Source: Leptospira semungkisensis
Lineage (GTDB): Bacteria; Spirochaetota; Leptospiria; Leptospirales; Leptospiraceae
DNA length: 64,000 bases
Assembly (NCBI RefSeq): GCF_004770055.1
Contig: NZ_RQEP01000010.1
Coordinates: forward strand, 1-64,000
Direction of reading: 5' to 3'
In this document: positions 51,565-62,000 of the stretch, piece by piece
Layout: each line of letters begins with the position of its first letter
How positions within the stretch are numbered: the first letter of the stretch is position 1
Notes under the pieces: model-generated
What the model was told of the DNA's origin: nothing
The model's database searches: none
Seen by the model: the letters and a program-made list of their open reading frames with translations, nothing else
Made by a program: the position numbers and the translations under genes

Positions 51565-52335
51565 TCAAAGCCCTCGTTCGAGTAGTTGGATGGCAAATTG
51601 GCGAATGCCATTCGGATTTTCTTCGGAAGAAAAATGAAGTTGGTAGCTAGGCTTGCCTGAGACCTGATCCAGATGTATTGATTTTACTAAATGACGGACA
51701 GTGCCGACATTTCCGTCATGCAGAACCGCCTCTGGATAGAGCTCTTTGATTTCGTTTTTCAAAAATACGTAATGCGTGCATCCTAAGACTAGGCCACGGA
51801 TCCCTTCTTCTTTCGGGATTTTTAATATGTTTTGAAGAAGCTTGCGAGCTCCCTCAATATCTCCTTGGTCTACTAGATGAGCAAGACCGTCACAATTTAG
51901 GTGAAGGATCCTTTCCTTTGCCCCAAGATCGGCCTTCAGACCTTGTAATTTCTCTTCTCTATGAGTGACTGCAGTCGCGAGTAGTGCGATTCTCTCATTC
52001 TCATGGGCAAGAAGGGCCGGCTTGATCGCAGGCTCCATTCCAAAAATAGGAACGGAAAGCTCTTCTCTCAATTTTGAGGCGGCTGCAGAAGTTGCCGTAT
52101 TGCAAGCGAGAAGAATTGCATCCACTTCCTTGGAAAGAAAATAATGACAAACCGCTCTCGTAAGTTCTATGATGCGAGAAGTGTCCTTCTCCCCATAAGG
52201 AGAATTGGCAAGATCCCCATAATACAGAAATTCCGCTTGGTAGGGAAGAGCCAAGAGTTCCCTAAGAACGGAAAGTCCTCCCATTCCGGAGTCCATCACC
52301 CCGATCTTAGGAATTCTTTGGGAAGAGTCCTTCAT
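51565..52335 (-). CDS. murI: Glutamate racemase (256 aa)
   Basis: Cofactor-independent racemase supplying D-glutamate for peptidoglycan. The start motif GVMDSGMGGLSVLREL, the first catalytic cysteine in LLACNTATSAAASKLR (about residue 79) and the second in GLVLGCTHYVFL (about 190) are all in place. Length is normal. It is three bases downstream of the aminotransferase gene and on the same strand, so both are likely co-transcribed. Confidence 0.95.
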   Translation of the reverse strand: MKDSSQRIPKIGVMDSGMGGLSVLRELLALPYQAEFLYYGDLANSPYGEKDTSRIIELTRAVCHYFLSKEVDAILLACNTATSAAASKLREELSVPIFGMEPAIKPALLAHENERIALLATAVTHREEKLQGLKADLGAKERILHLNCDGLAHLVDQGDIEGARKLLQNILKIPKEEGIRGLVLGCTHYVFLKNEIKELYPEAVLHDGNVGTVRHLVKSIHLDQVSGKPSYQLHFSSEENPNGIRQFAIQLLERGL

Positions 52336-52338
52336 ATA

Positions 52339-53643
52339 TTATGCAGAACGAATATAATCTTCTATACTCTTACGTAAAGTCGCATAGATCCAGCGGAATT
52401 TCTCCTCATCTTCTTCGAGAAGAGTGACCCTGAATCCATCTCTATCTGTGCAGAAAGAGGTAAGAGGGACCACACAAATTCCAGTCGAAGCAAGTAGATA
52501 GTATACAAACCTTCTGTCAGGAGCACAATTTCCAAGTAAAGGACGAATGAATTCCTCAGCCTTCGGATTAGAGATAGGAAGAGTCATCTTTTGGTTCAAG
52601 ACTCCTTTATCAAAAGCCACAGTGAGATAGAAAGCACCTTTCGGTTCCACCACAGTGACTCCTTTTAGTCCGTCAAAGATTGCCGTTGCAAGCTTTGCCC
52701 TTTTCTTGAACTTCTCATTTCTTTCTTTCAAGTGAGGAAGAAAATTAGGATGTGAATACACTTCAGGAATAGACATCTGAGGAAGAGTAGTGGAACATAC
52801 TTCCAACATTTTTGCATCCAAGAGAGATTTCACATAACGCGCAAAAACAGGATCCTTGTCTTTGTTAAAGATCTCGAGCCATCCGCATCGTCCACCTGGC
52901 CAAGGAAATTCCTTAGAAACCGAACGAAGCGCCATTCCTGGAACCTTATCCCCGATCACTTCGGAAAGATGGACAGTTCCAGTCTCTGAATAATTCACAT
53001 GAGCATACGTCTCGTCGCAAACGATCATTACATCGTATTTCTCTGCGATCTTTACGATCTCACGCATTAGATCTTTATCATATACTGCACCGGTAGGATT
53101 GTCCGGATTGATAAGAAGGATACCTGCAATCGAATCGTTGTATTTGACCTTGTTCTCTATATCCGCTAGATCAGGCATCCATCCCTGTTCCGGAAGAAGA
53201 TTATAGGTCATATGCTCGTAACCCGAATGTGCAGCTTCCGCAGAAGATAAAGTCGAATACGCGGGGCTAGGTCCGAGCACTCTTGCCTCTCTTCTCAAGA
53301 ATCCGAATATCTTGGCGACTGCGTCCCCAAGTCCATTGAAGAATAAAATATCATCTGCGCTGATCTGCGCTCCCTTTCTCTCGTTTACTTTTCCTGCGAG
53401 AAAGGTCCTTGTTTTTTCGTAACCTTGGGTGGCGGTATAGGCCCAGGATTTGTCTTCGAGGATAAGATCGGATACGATCTTTTTCATCCAAGGCGCGACC
53501 TTCTCTCCCTTTTGAATGGGATCACCTATATTCTCATAGGTGATGGGAACTCCAAGAGCCTCGAGCTTCTTAGCCACACCTACGATTTGGCGGATCTCGT
53601 AAATTAGAGCGTCCGCACCGCTGTGAACGATATTTCTTCTCAT
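52339..53643 (-). CDS. Class I/II pyridoxal-phosphate aminotransferase (434 aa)
   Basis: Fold-type I aminotransferase. PLP-binding and active-site blocks are TYENIGDPIQKGE, FFNGLGDAVAKIFGFLRRE, LLINPDNPTGAVYD, IVCDETYAHVNY and the Schiff-base lysine in LRSVSKEFPWPGGRCGW. The C-terminal region has FRVTLLEEDEEKF, where the substrate carboxylate Arg lies. The protein belongs with aspartate- or alanine-type enzymes, but the exact amino acid cannot be told from motifs. It is between the HtrA-like protease gene (23-base gap) and murI (three-base gap). A link to glutamate or cell-wall metabolism is possible from the neighbourhood only. Confidence 0.88.
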   Translation of the reverse strand: MRRNIVHSGADALIYEIRQIVGVAKKLEALGVPITYENIGDPIQKGEKVAPWMKKIVSDLILEDKSWAYTATQGYEKTRTFLAGKVNERKGAQISADDILFFNGLGDAVAKIFGFLRREARVLGPSPAYSTLSSAEAAHSGYEHMTYNLLPEQGWMPDLADIENKVKYNDSIAGILLINPDNPTGAVYDKDLMREIVKIAEKYDVMIVCDETYAHVNYSETGTVHLSEVIGDKVPGMALRSVSKEFPWPGGRCGWLEIFNKDKDPVFARYVKSLLDAKMLEVCSTTLPQMSIPEVYSHPNFLPHLKERNEKFKKRAKLATAIFDGLKGVTVVEPKGAFYLTVAFDKGVLNQKMTLPISNPKAEEFIRPLLGNCAPDRRFVYYLLASTGICVVPLTSFCTDRDGFRVTLLEEDEEKFRWIYATLRKSIEDYIRSA

Positions 53644-53666
53644 GCGCTAGCCTAAAGTCTGAAAAA

Positions 53667-54767
53667 TTATTTTTGTATAAGCCTGACGGTAAGATCTTCC
53701 AGACTTTTCTCCCGATAAATACGGAGTTTGAGCCTACCGCCTAGTCCTACTATTCCGACCTGCTCTCGCAGATCATTAATATTTTTAACCTTCACGCCAT
53801 TCGCTTCCATAATGAAGTCATATCTCTTCAAACCGGAAACTTCTGCGGAAGAACCAGCGTCCATATCGTAGACAAGAACGCCAGTCCAGTCATCCGGAAT
53901 ACCCAAGGTCTTTCTATGGTCCGGAAGAGGAACTGTTGCCATCACTCCCAGAGTTGCAGGTCGAATGATCCTGCCTTTGTTTTCCTCGATGAGCTGGATG
54001 ATCTTTTTCGCGTAATTCATAGGAATGGCAAAACCAATGCCCGTGTTCCTTCCTGAATCGCTTCGGATGAGTCGGTTGATACCGATGACTTCTCCGTAAA
54101 TATTTAAGAGGGGGCCTCCGCTCGATCCTGGATTGATCATGCTGTCTGTTTGGATATGCGTTTGGCCAGTTTCGTCTAAATCTTCTCTGTATTTTGCGGA
54201 AACGACTCCAACGGAGAAGGATCTCTCCAGACCGAAAGGAGATCCGATTGCGATCGCCCAATCACCGACCTCTATCTTGTCTGAGTCTCCAAACGAAACC
54301 GGTTTCAATCCGGTCCCTTCTCGAATCTTTAAGAGTGCGATGTCTGCTCTTTCATGACTTCCTACAAATTTTGCGGGGAATACGCTACCATCAGAGGCGA
54401 TGACTTCTATGCTTTCCGCGTCCTTAATGACGTGAAAATTCGTGACTACATAACCTCTCTCATGGATCAAAAACCCACTCCCAAAAGAGGAAAGCCTTTC
54501 GGTCCGATAATCAAAGTATTGGTAGGGGCTCGTGATCGCTTCGGTCTTTTTCGTTCGAATGGAAACAACGGAATCCTTTGAGGAGTTGTACACGTTCCGA
54601 AACGCGTTTTGTAAATTGATCCCGGCTCTTTGATCGCTGTAGCTGAGAGGCTTGCCTCCTCGGAAAAAGGAGGACAAACCTCCCTCTCCCGGAAGAATAA
54701 GGACGAAGGCCAATAAAACGAGAAGTCCTGCGTTTATGAGGACTATAGGAGGAAGCTTAAATCTCAT
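53667..54767 (-). CDS. DegS/HtrA-like membrane-anchored serine protease with one PDZ domain (366 aa)
   Basis: The membrane anchor is at about residues 7-26. The trypsin-like domain has the triad His112 (VVTNFHVI), Asp142 (HERADIALL) and Ser216 (INPGSSGGPLLN). One PDZ domain follows at about 265-360 (TLGVMATVPLPDHRK, then VLVYDMDAGSSAEVSGLKRYDFIMEANG). One PDZ and a membrane anchor match the DegS type. It is likely a periplasmic quality-control or signalling protease. Its ATG is interlocked with that of the divergent aminopeptidase-like gene in a shared CATG, so no spacer lies between the two genes. Confidence 0.9.
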   Translation of the reverse strand: MRFKLPPIVLINAGLLVLLAFVLILPGEGGLSSFFRGGKPLSYSDQRAGINLQNAFRNVYNSSKDSVVSIRTKKTEAITSPYQYFDYRTERLSSFGSGFLIHERGYVVTNFHVIKDAESIEVIASDGSVFPAKFVGSHERADIALLKIREGTGLKPVSFGDSDKIEVGDWAIAIGSPFGLERSFSVGVVSAKYREDLDETGQTHIQTDSMINPGSSGGPLLNIYGEVIGINRLIRSDSGRNTGIGFAIPMNYAKKIIQLIEENKGRIIRPATLGVMATVPLPDHRKTLGIPDDWTGVLVYDMDAGSSAEVSGLKRYDFIMEANGVKVKNINDLREQVGIVGLGGRLKLRIYREKSLEDLTVRLIQK

Positions 54768-55848
54768 GCCGACAAACTCAACCCATCCTCTGCCGAATCG
54801 GGAGAATAGTCGACTCGGATTCTTTTCCTCCTTTCTCAGACTTCCCTTTTTCCTTTTTCTATTTTTTGCGAGCGAAGGCTGCGTGCCCTATCTATTTCAT
54901 CTAGGAAAAGAGCAGGCTCGGATCCTTCTTCAAAGAAGAAATATCTCCGAAGTTTTAGAAGATCCGGAAGTTTCCGAAAAGACCAAGGAAAAATTAAGAG
55001 AGGTCGAGAAGATCAGGAACTTCGGAATCAAAGAACTTTCCCTCTCTGAAAAAGGAGGGTTTCAGAGCTTCGTGCAATTGGATCGGCAAGCAATCGGATG
55101 GCATGTAAGCGCCTGTCATCCGTTGAGATTCGAATCCCATACTTGGTGGTTCCCGATCGCAGGAACGGTTCCTTATAAAGGCTACTTCTCTCTGGAAAAA
55201 GCAAAAGAAGAAGAGCAAAAATTGAAAGAAGAAGGCTGGGATACCAGAGTCAGGATTACTGCAGGGTATTCGACTCTTGGCTGGTTTGAAGATCCTCTTT
55301 TCTCCACACAATTGTATGAGGATAAGGGAGATCTTGCTTCTATAGTATTGCATGAGATGGCACATGCTACTGTTTATTTTCCGGGAGACAGTCTGTTTAA
55401 TGAAAGTTATGCGAGCTTTGTAGAGGACGAAGGTGCGGATGAATTCATTCTTTCCATCGGAGGAGAAAAACTTCTTACGGAAAGAAAAAAATCGGAAGAA
55501 GAAAGAAAAGAATATAAAGAAATCATGATATCTACTGCAAAACTCTTAAAGGGAGCATATACGCAGGGCGGAACGGACGAATCCTTAAGAAAGAAAAAGT
55601 CCGAGATCATCGACAATTTTAAGATCGAACTCACCAAGCAGAACTGGACAAAAATCGATCGCAAACGTCTTTCCGAAAGAGATTGGAATAACGAGGACTT
55701 TGTAGGAATGCTCCGCTATAATTCGGGAAGTGGGTTCTTTAAGAAAAAATTCGAAGAGGTCGGAAAGAATTTCTCCAAATTTCATGAGGAGATGAGAAAG
55801 TTGAAGTCATTATCGCCGGAAGAAAGGAAGATTCTTCTGAAGGATTAA
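54766..55848 (+). CDS. Putative aminopeptidase-like lipoprotein (HEMAH zinc motif, 360 aa)
   Basis: The start at 54766 is chosen because it is the last Met before the signal (SRLGFFSSFLRLPFFLFLFF, ending FASEGC, a lipobox). AGGAGG lies about 12 bases upstream inside the divergent gene. The body shows YLFHLGKEQARILLQRRNI, a DRQAIGWHVSACHP block and the zinc motif IVLHEMAHATVYF (two His ligands and the Glu), followed by NESYASFVEDEGADEF, which supplies the third ligand. This layout matches the putative aminopeptidase family PF10023. The C-terminal 120 residues are Lys/Glu-rich and helical. It is probably envelope-anchored; substrates are unknown. Confidence 0.75.
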   Translation: MPTNSTHPLPNRENSRLGFFSSFLRLPFFLFLFFASEGCVPYLFHLGKEQARILLQRRNISEVLEDPEVSEKTKEKLREVEKIRNFGIKELSLSEKGGFQSFVQLDRQAIGWHVSACHPLRFESHTWWFPIAGTVPYKGYFSLEKAKEEEQKLKEEGWDTRVRITAGYSTLGWFEDPLFSTQLYEDKGDLASIVLHEMAHATVYFPGDSLFNESYASFVEDEGADEFILSIGGEKLLTERKKSEEERKEYKEIMISTAKLLKGAYTQGGTDESLRKKKSEIIDNFKIELTKQNWTKIDRKRLSERDWNNEDFVGMLRYNSGSGFFKKKFEEVGKNFSKFHEEMRKLKSLSPEERKILLKD

Positions 55849-55980
55849 GTGACGAGCCTGGCCCCCACCCAATCGAGCGACCCGTAGGGAGAGAGATTCC
55901 CGAAGGGTTGCTTGAGCGGAGTGAAGCAAAGTTTAAGTCGCGCGTGATGAGCCTGGCCCCCACCCTTCTCGGGTGGGGAG
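55849..55980. repeat. GC-rich repeat between convergent genes
   Basis: A 22-base segment, GTGACGAGCCTGGCCCCCACCC, occurs at 55849-55870 and again, with one change, at 55944-55965. The second copy runs into CCCCACCC-TTCTC-GGGTGGGG, a perfect 8-bp GC hairpin (55958-55978). TTGCTT/AAGCAA forms another stem between the copies. The block is far richer in GC than the flanks and carries no gene. It may serve as a bidirectional transcription stop and looks like a dispersed intergenic repeat. Confidence 0.65.
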
Positions 55981-56084
55981 GCGGGTCCCCAGTGGGAGGG
56001 GCCGCGCTCCCTATATCATAAATTCCTCGATCTTGCAACCGGAATTTTTACCCCAATTTTACGTGGGAACTATTTGTTCCTACA

Positions 56085-59000
56085 TCAATCTTTCGTAATA
56101 AACGAATTCGTAAATAATCGATATCCATTCCAATATTTATCCGTTGGATACAATTCCTTCATCACATCCATGGTCTTTAGAAAACGATTTCTGAGAGAAG
56201 TTTGCGAATCTTCTTTTCTGGAGCTGATCTCCTTCAAAAATCTGGAATTATGAGTGTCGGTTTGAAATCCCAGGTTCACCACTCCAGGACCTTTCCAATT
56301 CTTAGTTAGATAATATAAAGAATCCTTTAAGTTAAATGAGCCGTTGCGAAGCTCATCTAAAAAGGAAGAAGAAAGCATCCAAACTCCGGAGATTAGATCC
56401 GCTTTCGGATCCGAGACGGACCGACTTCCAAACTGGATTCCCTTATCTGGATCTAAAAACAATGGGTCTCTAAAAATATGAAACGGAGAAATAGAAGCAT
56501 TTCCTCGCGGATACAATTCAATATCTTCCAACTTAGTGAGCTGTTGATACCATTGTGGCGCAACTGCTCCGTCCCAAGTTACGACTCCGAAATTGTTCCG
56601 AAACTCTTCCTTCTCCTTATGAATAGGATTTCGAATCAACGACTCCGGATCCGTAACATAAAAGATCTCTTCTTCTGATTTTGGAAGAAGTGGCGCTAAA
56701 AAATAAGAAGAAGTCAGATACAAATACGTAGTCTTGTTCTTAGCAAACTTCATTCCTTGGCGTAACTCTGTCTCCAAGGCTTCCCGAAGCAACACTTCCG
56801 AACCACCCTTCTCCACCTCTTCATTATATTTCGCTATCGCCGCCTTGATCTTGCGATTGTCCTTGAAAACTAGATCTCCCTTCGATTTTCCCTTGGAGAA
56901 TCGAATATAAAAAGTTCTTAATCCAAGATCTCCTAATGCAAGAAACTCCTGATTTTCCGGGATCTTCTCTTCCAAAGCAAAAGAAACGGAGCGAAAAACG
57001 GGAAGATCCGAATAAGATGGCTTTCTTCCCAAGACCAAGGTTCGAGCGACTGAAATTCTTTCTTTAGCTAAGGCAAGATCGAAGAATGTTTCCGAATCAT
57101 TTTGTTGGAATGCAAGAACCTGGAGATATCCGATAAAATCACTCAACTCCCTTCTTTGTTTCGGAGTCAGCTCCTGTCTTTTACGTTGCCTAACCCAAGA
57201 ATTCGCACATTCCAAGAGATCCTTGGATTTTTTTCCCAATGCATCTCTATAGGCATTTGCAAATTCAGTAAAGTCTCCAAAGGAAGAAATTTGCAAATCT
57301 CTTCCTTCCATAGCATCTATTTTAAATGTAAGATAATTGATTTCCAGCCCTTGGCCAACCACTGAGTCCTTATCTATTTTAGATATCCATAATTTAGCTC
57401 TCTCATAGTCCCCACGAGAAAAGTAGGACTTTGCGAATTCCAACATTATCCTTGTTTGTCTAGGAAGATTTCCTTTGGACTTCTCATATTCGATCAATCC
57501 TTCCATGAACTCGGCCATTTCTCCGTTCGTTTCTTCCGGAAGAGAATATCGTAAGAGATCCAGTATTGTGGATCTTTCTTCCGAAGTTAGGGTTTGGAAT
57601 AGGTAAACAGGAGAACTATGAATCTCGGAGTATAAAGAAACAGGAGAGATCCTAAACCCGGATCTTTTTCGATTTTGCAAGAACTGAAGATGCAATCCGT
57701 AATTTCTTTCTCTTTCTCTCGGATCCCATAGAGGAGAATTTTCCTTCTCGATCCATTCTTCCTTCTCCTCCAAGAATGCGATCTGCTTTCGGACCCGATT
57801 GAAACTCTTCTGCCAAAGGGAAGAATCGTCTTCATTAGAAATATTTGATTTAGCTAAATTCAATTGAGAAAGCGCAAGGCTTGGAAAATAAGATTCAATC
57901 GCAAGATCGACTATCTTCAGACGATATAGCAATGGGTCGTATTGTTCCGCTGAAGCAGCGCGATCCAATGCGTCTCCCGGATCTATTCCCATTTTGAGAG
58001 AAGCGATCGCATCCAGTATCTCATCTTTGGAAGAAGGCAACGGTATCTTAGAACAATCTTTTTCTTCCGTTTCTAAGAGACGCGCCAAGCATAGAGTAAA
58101 GCCTAATTGTCTTTCCTGATCCGGAGTTCTCTTCTCGTATTTAAGAGAGTATGTTTTCTCTAAACTAAACTCAGGTTTCAAATTACGATATGTTCTAAGT
58201 AGATCGGATTCGATCTTCAATGATAGAGATGAACCAGGAGAAGCGAGAGAACGAGCCGAATGCAGATCTGCAAATCTTTCGGAAAATTTTCCGGCTCTTT
58301 CTTCCTGTCTTGCTTTTACAAACAATTTTTCCGATTCTGAATCTCTGTCTCCTCCCTTGTCAAAAAGAGAACCGAAGCGCATCCCGAGTTTCGCTTCCTT
58401 ACCATTCAGACTCTCAGACAGAATATCTGAGACACAAGAATCGCTTTGTGAACAGAGATAAACTGCCTTCACTCCCGAACCTAAGAGAGAAACACTTGCC
58501 TTACGGATCTGAGCCCAGCTTGGCTTTTGGTCATACGTTAAAATTACCGCATTCAGCCTATGATTCTTGGTAAAAATATCCCTGAGCTCTATTCTATCTT
58601 TTTTCCTTTCCCCGAAAAAAGAATCTCCCTTAATCTCAGGAAAAGGGCTTATCAATATATCAGAATCTTCTAATATATCCTTCCAAGTGTCAAAAGTTAC
58701 TTTTCTGTAAGAAATCCCTAAGGGAAGATCCTGAAAGCTTGCAACCGTCTTTGGAAGCCACCTTTCCTTCGGCTTTTGGGTCAGCGCCGGCATCTTATAT
58801 CTAAATGAGGGAAACTTCCCTGAAAAATAATCCCCGAGAGAAGTGTTTCCCGTATCGAATATTATATTCTTAGCATTCTTCCATTCTGGCAAAAGAGGCA
58901 GTTCGTCGATTGCCTTTCTTTCATTCTCAAAAGTAAGGAATTTTACTCCTCCGTTTATGCGAATTTTTGCATGTACAGATGCTTTCGATTCTAATAGATC

Positions 59001-62000
59001 TATTCCCAACTCTCTCGGAGAAAGAGTTTCTTCTGCAATTGCACCGAACGGATCTAGAAAAGAATTTCGATCCGGCAATCTAGATCTTAAAAGTGCAAGA
59101 GAACCAGAAACCGTATTGGATGCCTGACTCAAAGAGGCTTCTTCTTTTTTGATGTCTCCTCTTGTTTCGAGTGCGAATTGATATTTCAGATAGCTCTGCT
59201 TAAGTTCCTTCCAATCCGTTTCGAATTTAATATATTCTCCTTGGGCGGTTTGGAATTCCCAATTTCCTCTTTGGAAATTTCTAAAATAGACCAATCTTTG
59301 CAATCGATCCCAATCTTGGAATGCAAGAGCAGGGTTTCCGGAATCCAAATCCGCTCTGATCTTGGTCTCATAAAGATCTCTCAAAAGAAATCCTTTGTTA
59401 TCCGAAATCAGATGAAATTGTTTCTTAAGAAGTTCTTCTGCCCTTGCTAATCTAGATTTGGCTTTGTCCTGAGCAAAAGATAGTAGATCCAATCTTGCCT
59501 GCAAGACCCAAGTCTGGATCATCTCGGCACCCAGATAGAATTCGTTAGCCATCTCTTCTGCAAAGCCTAAGCATTCCTTTGCTTTATCTAGATCGCCTAA
59601 TCTATAATATATGCTTGCTCGACTCATAGCATGCATGACTCTTTCTTTTCTGGAGAAAGGATCTTTTGAGAGTCCTATGATTTCTTTGGGAAGATTAGAT
59701 GGCAATTCGAGAAGAGAAGCTGCGATGCCTAGTTTTTCAAAACCTTCGGCCCAATTTTTATTTCTAAAGTCCTCTTCCCCCAAGTAAAAAAGAAGATTTG
59801 CTCGTAATATATCAAAATCATAATAATCCTTATAAAAGGACTCTTCACAGCGTTTTCTACCTTCAAGAGGATCGTCCACCCAAAGAGAAACGCAAGGCTC
59901 CAAATAATTTCTTTTAACGGAATCTAACTCATCCAGAGCAAAGGCCAAATCTTCCTTCGACCCAGAATCCAAAGAAGAATGGGTAGATTCTATATGGGCG
60001 AATAATGAATATAAGTATTTCTTAAAGCTAGAGGCAGATCTACCGGATACCTCGGAATTCTTTCTCTCGAAATCCCTTGCCGCTTTAAAATCTTTCTTAG
60101 CAGTTTCAAAATCTCCTCTTCTATAGTCGTAAAAGCCTAGATCGCCCAAGGATTGAGACTCCGCAAGAAGTCCAGCCAAAGTATTCTTAAGTCCCTTTTT
60201 CCCAATATAGTCCAGTCGCTTATTGGTTTCCTCTGCGGCTAAACTATAATTTTGTTCTAATACTAGGTTATTCACCCGGATGCCCGAGGATAAAAGAGGT
60301 TGGAACGCGCCTGGAATCGCTTCCGGAAATCTTCCCGACCCGGAAATCCGAGTAGAATCAGGAAGGACTGCTTCGAACACAAAGTCCCAGAAATAATCCC
60401 AGAACTTAGGATTTACTTTTTTAGGAAACCAACGAATTCCTTTTTGAGAAGCAAGACCCTCTGCTTCCTTCAGATTTTCTTCCGAAAGTGATATATGACC
60501 TAACTTTTGATAACAAATTGCTAATGCGTTTCTAAGATTGATCGGGTCTACAAATCGGGAAGGTTCATTTAGCTCTAAGGCTTCCTTATAATAAGGAATA
60601 GCCTTGGCATATTCTCCCAATTCCATATAAGAGAGACCGATTAAAGTACGGATGAGCGCGAGTTTCTCTCTATAACTTTGTAAATTCGTATTAGAGTTCG
60701 GGCCGCTATGAATCTGCATGAATTCGTTCTTGGAATATAATTCATCCGCATCTTTAAGCTTTCTGGCTGCATCGGCATAATTGGCCATATACATAGAAGA
60801 ACGAGCAGAGTTAAATAAAAAGACTGCCTTTTGTCTATAATCCTCGAACTGAGCCTTTGATATTATATAATTCGAATATGATTCGACTAAGGAGTATTGC
60901 TCATCTGCCTTAGGATAATTCTTCAACAAGAAGTAATTATTACCCAAATTCAATCTTAGATCGGAGAGTACTTTTTTATTTGCGAAACCTTCTCCCAATA
61001 ACTCCAGGATCTGGCTGTATAATTCTATATTCTCCTCAAAATTCTTTTCGGGAAAATACTTAGAATATTCCTTTTTATAAATATCTTCGTCGGTATCTCC
61101 CTGATCGCCCGCTCTTCTAGATTTAATAATGTCCACATACTGATAGAGCCAACCCAAGAGCTGATACGCATCATGATACGTTGGATCCGCAAAGATGATC
61201 CATCTCAATTCATATTCGGCCTGCTTGTAATCTCGAAGAGCAGCCTCCTTCTTGATCACATCCATTGTACCCGTGGAATAATAATAGGTCTCCCGGATCA
61301 CGGAGCGATTGATGAGATAATATGCATACCCGTACAAGGTTGCCAAATCTAGAAAGGTACGAGCCCTAGGCAGAATCTTTTCCTTCTCGAAATACTGATT
61401 GATATAGAAGAGACCTTCTTTCTTATCCAAGGGATCGTAATCCAATGGATTAAAATTTTTCAGTAAGCCGAGAGCACTCTTTTCACTTACTGATTTAGCA
61501 AGTTTGAAAGAGGTATCGACCATTAGTTTTTGATAATATATTGCGTAGTCTTTATAGATCGTATCAAGAAAGAGATTCTTGCTCTTTGCAAGAAACATAT
61601 TCTCCGTATTATAGAAATAATGCAAGGAAGCCTGCAAGAAATCGGAACGGTTCTCGTAGTTTCTTGCCAAATTCTCAAAATAGATAAAGAATCTTTCCAT
61701 CTCCTTATCATCTATCTTTACTCCGGAAGTATGATCATAGTTCTCCAAGAAGGCCTTAAATTCTTCTAGGGAATTTCTGACATTTCCCATTCCTTTAAAG
61801 TTTTCGGATCGGATCAAATGAGCCTTCAGAAAGATCGGATCCTCAGGCTTTAATTCCTTCATAATCGGATCGAGGAGAGTATTGCTTTTTTGGAAAGATC
61901 CCTGCTTCTGATAGGCCGAAGCCTTCACATAAACTAAGAATCTATGCAATACTGGAGCGCGTGTTTGGATTGAATTTACGGACTCTATCTTATCCGCGAT

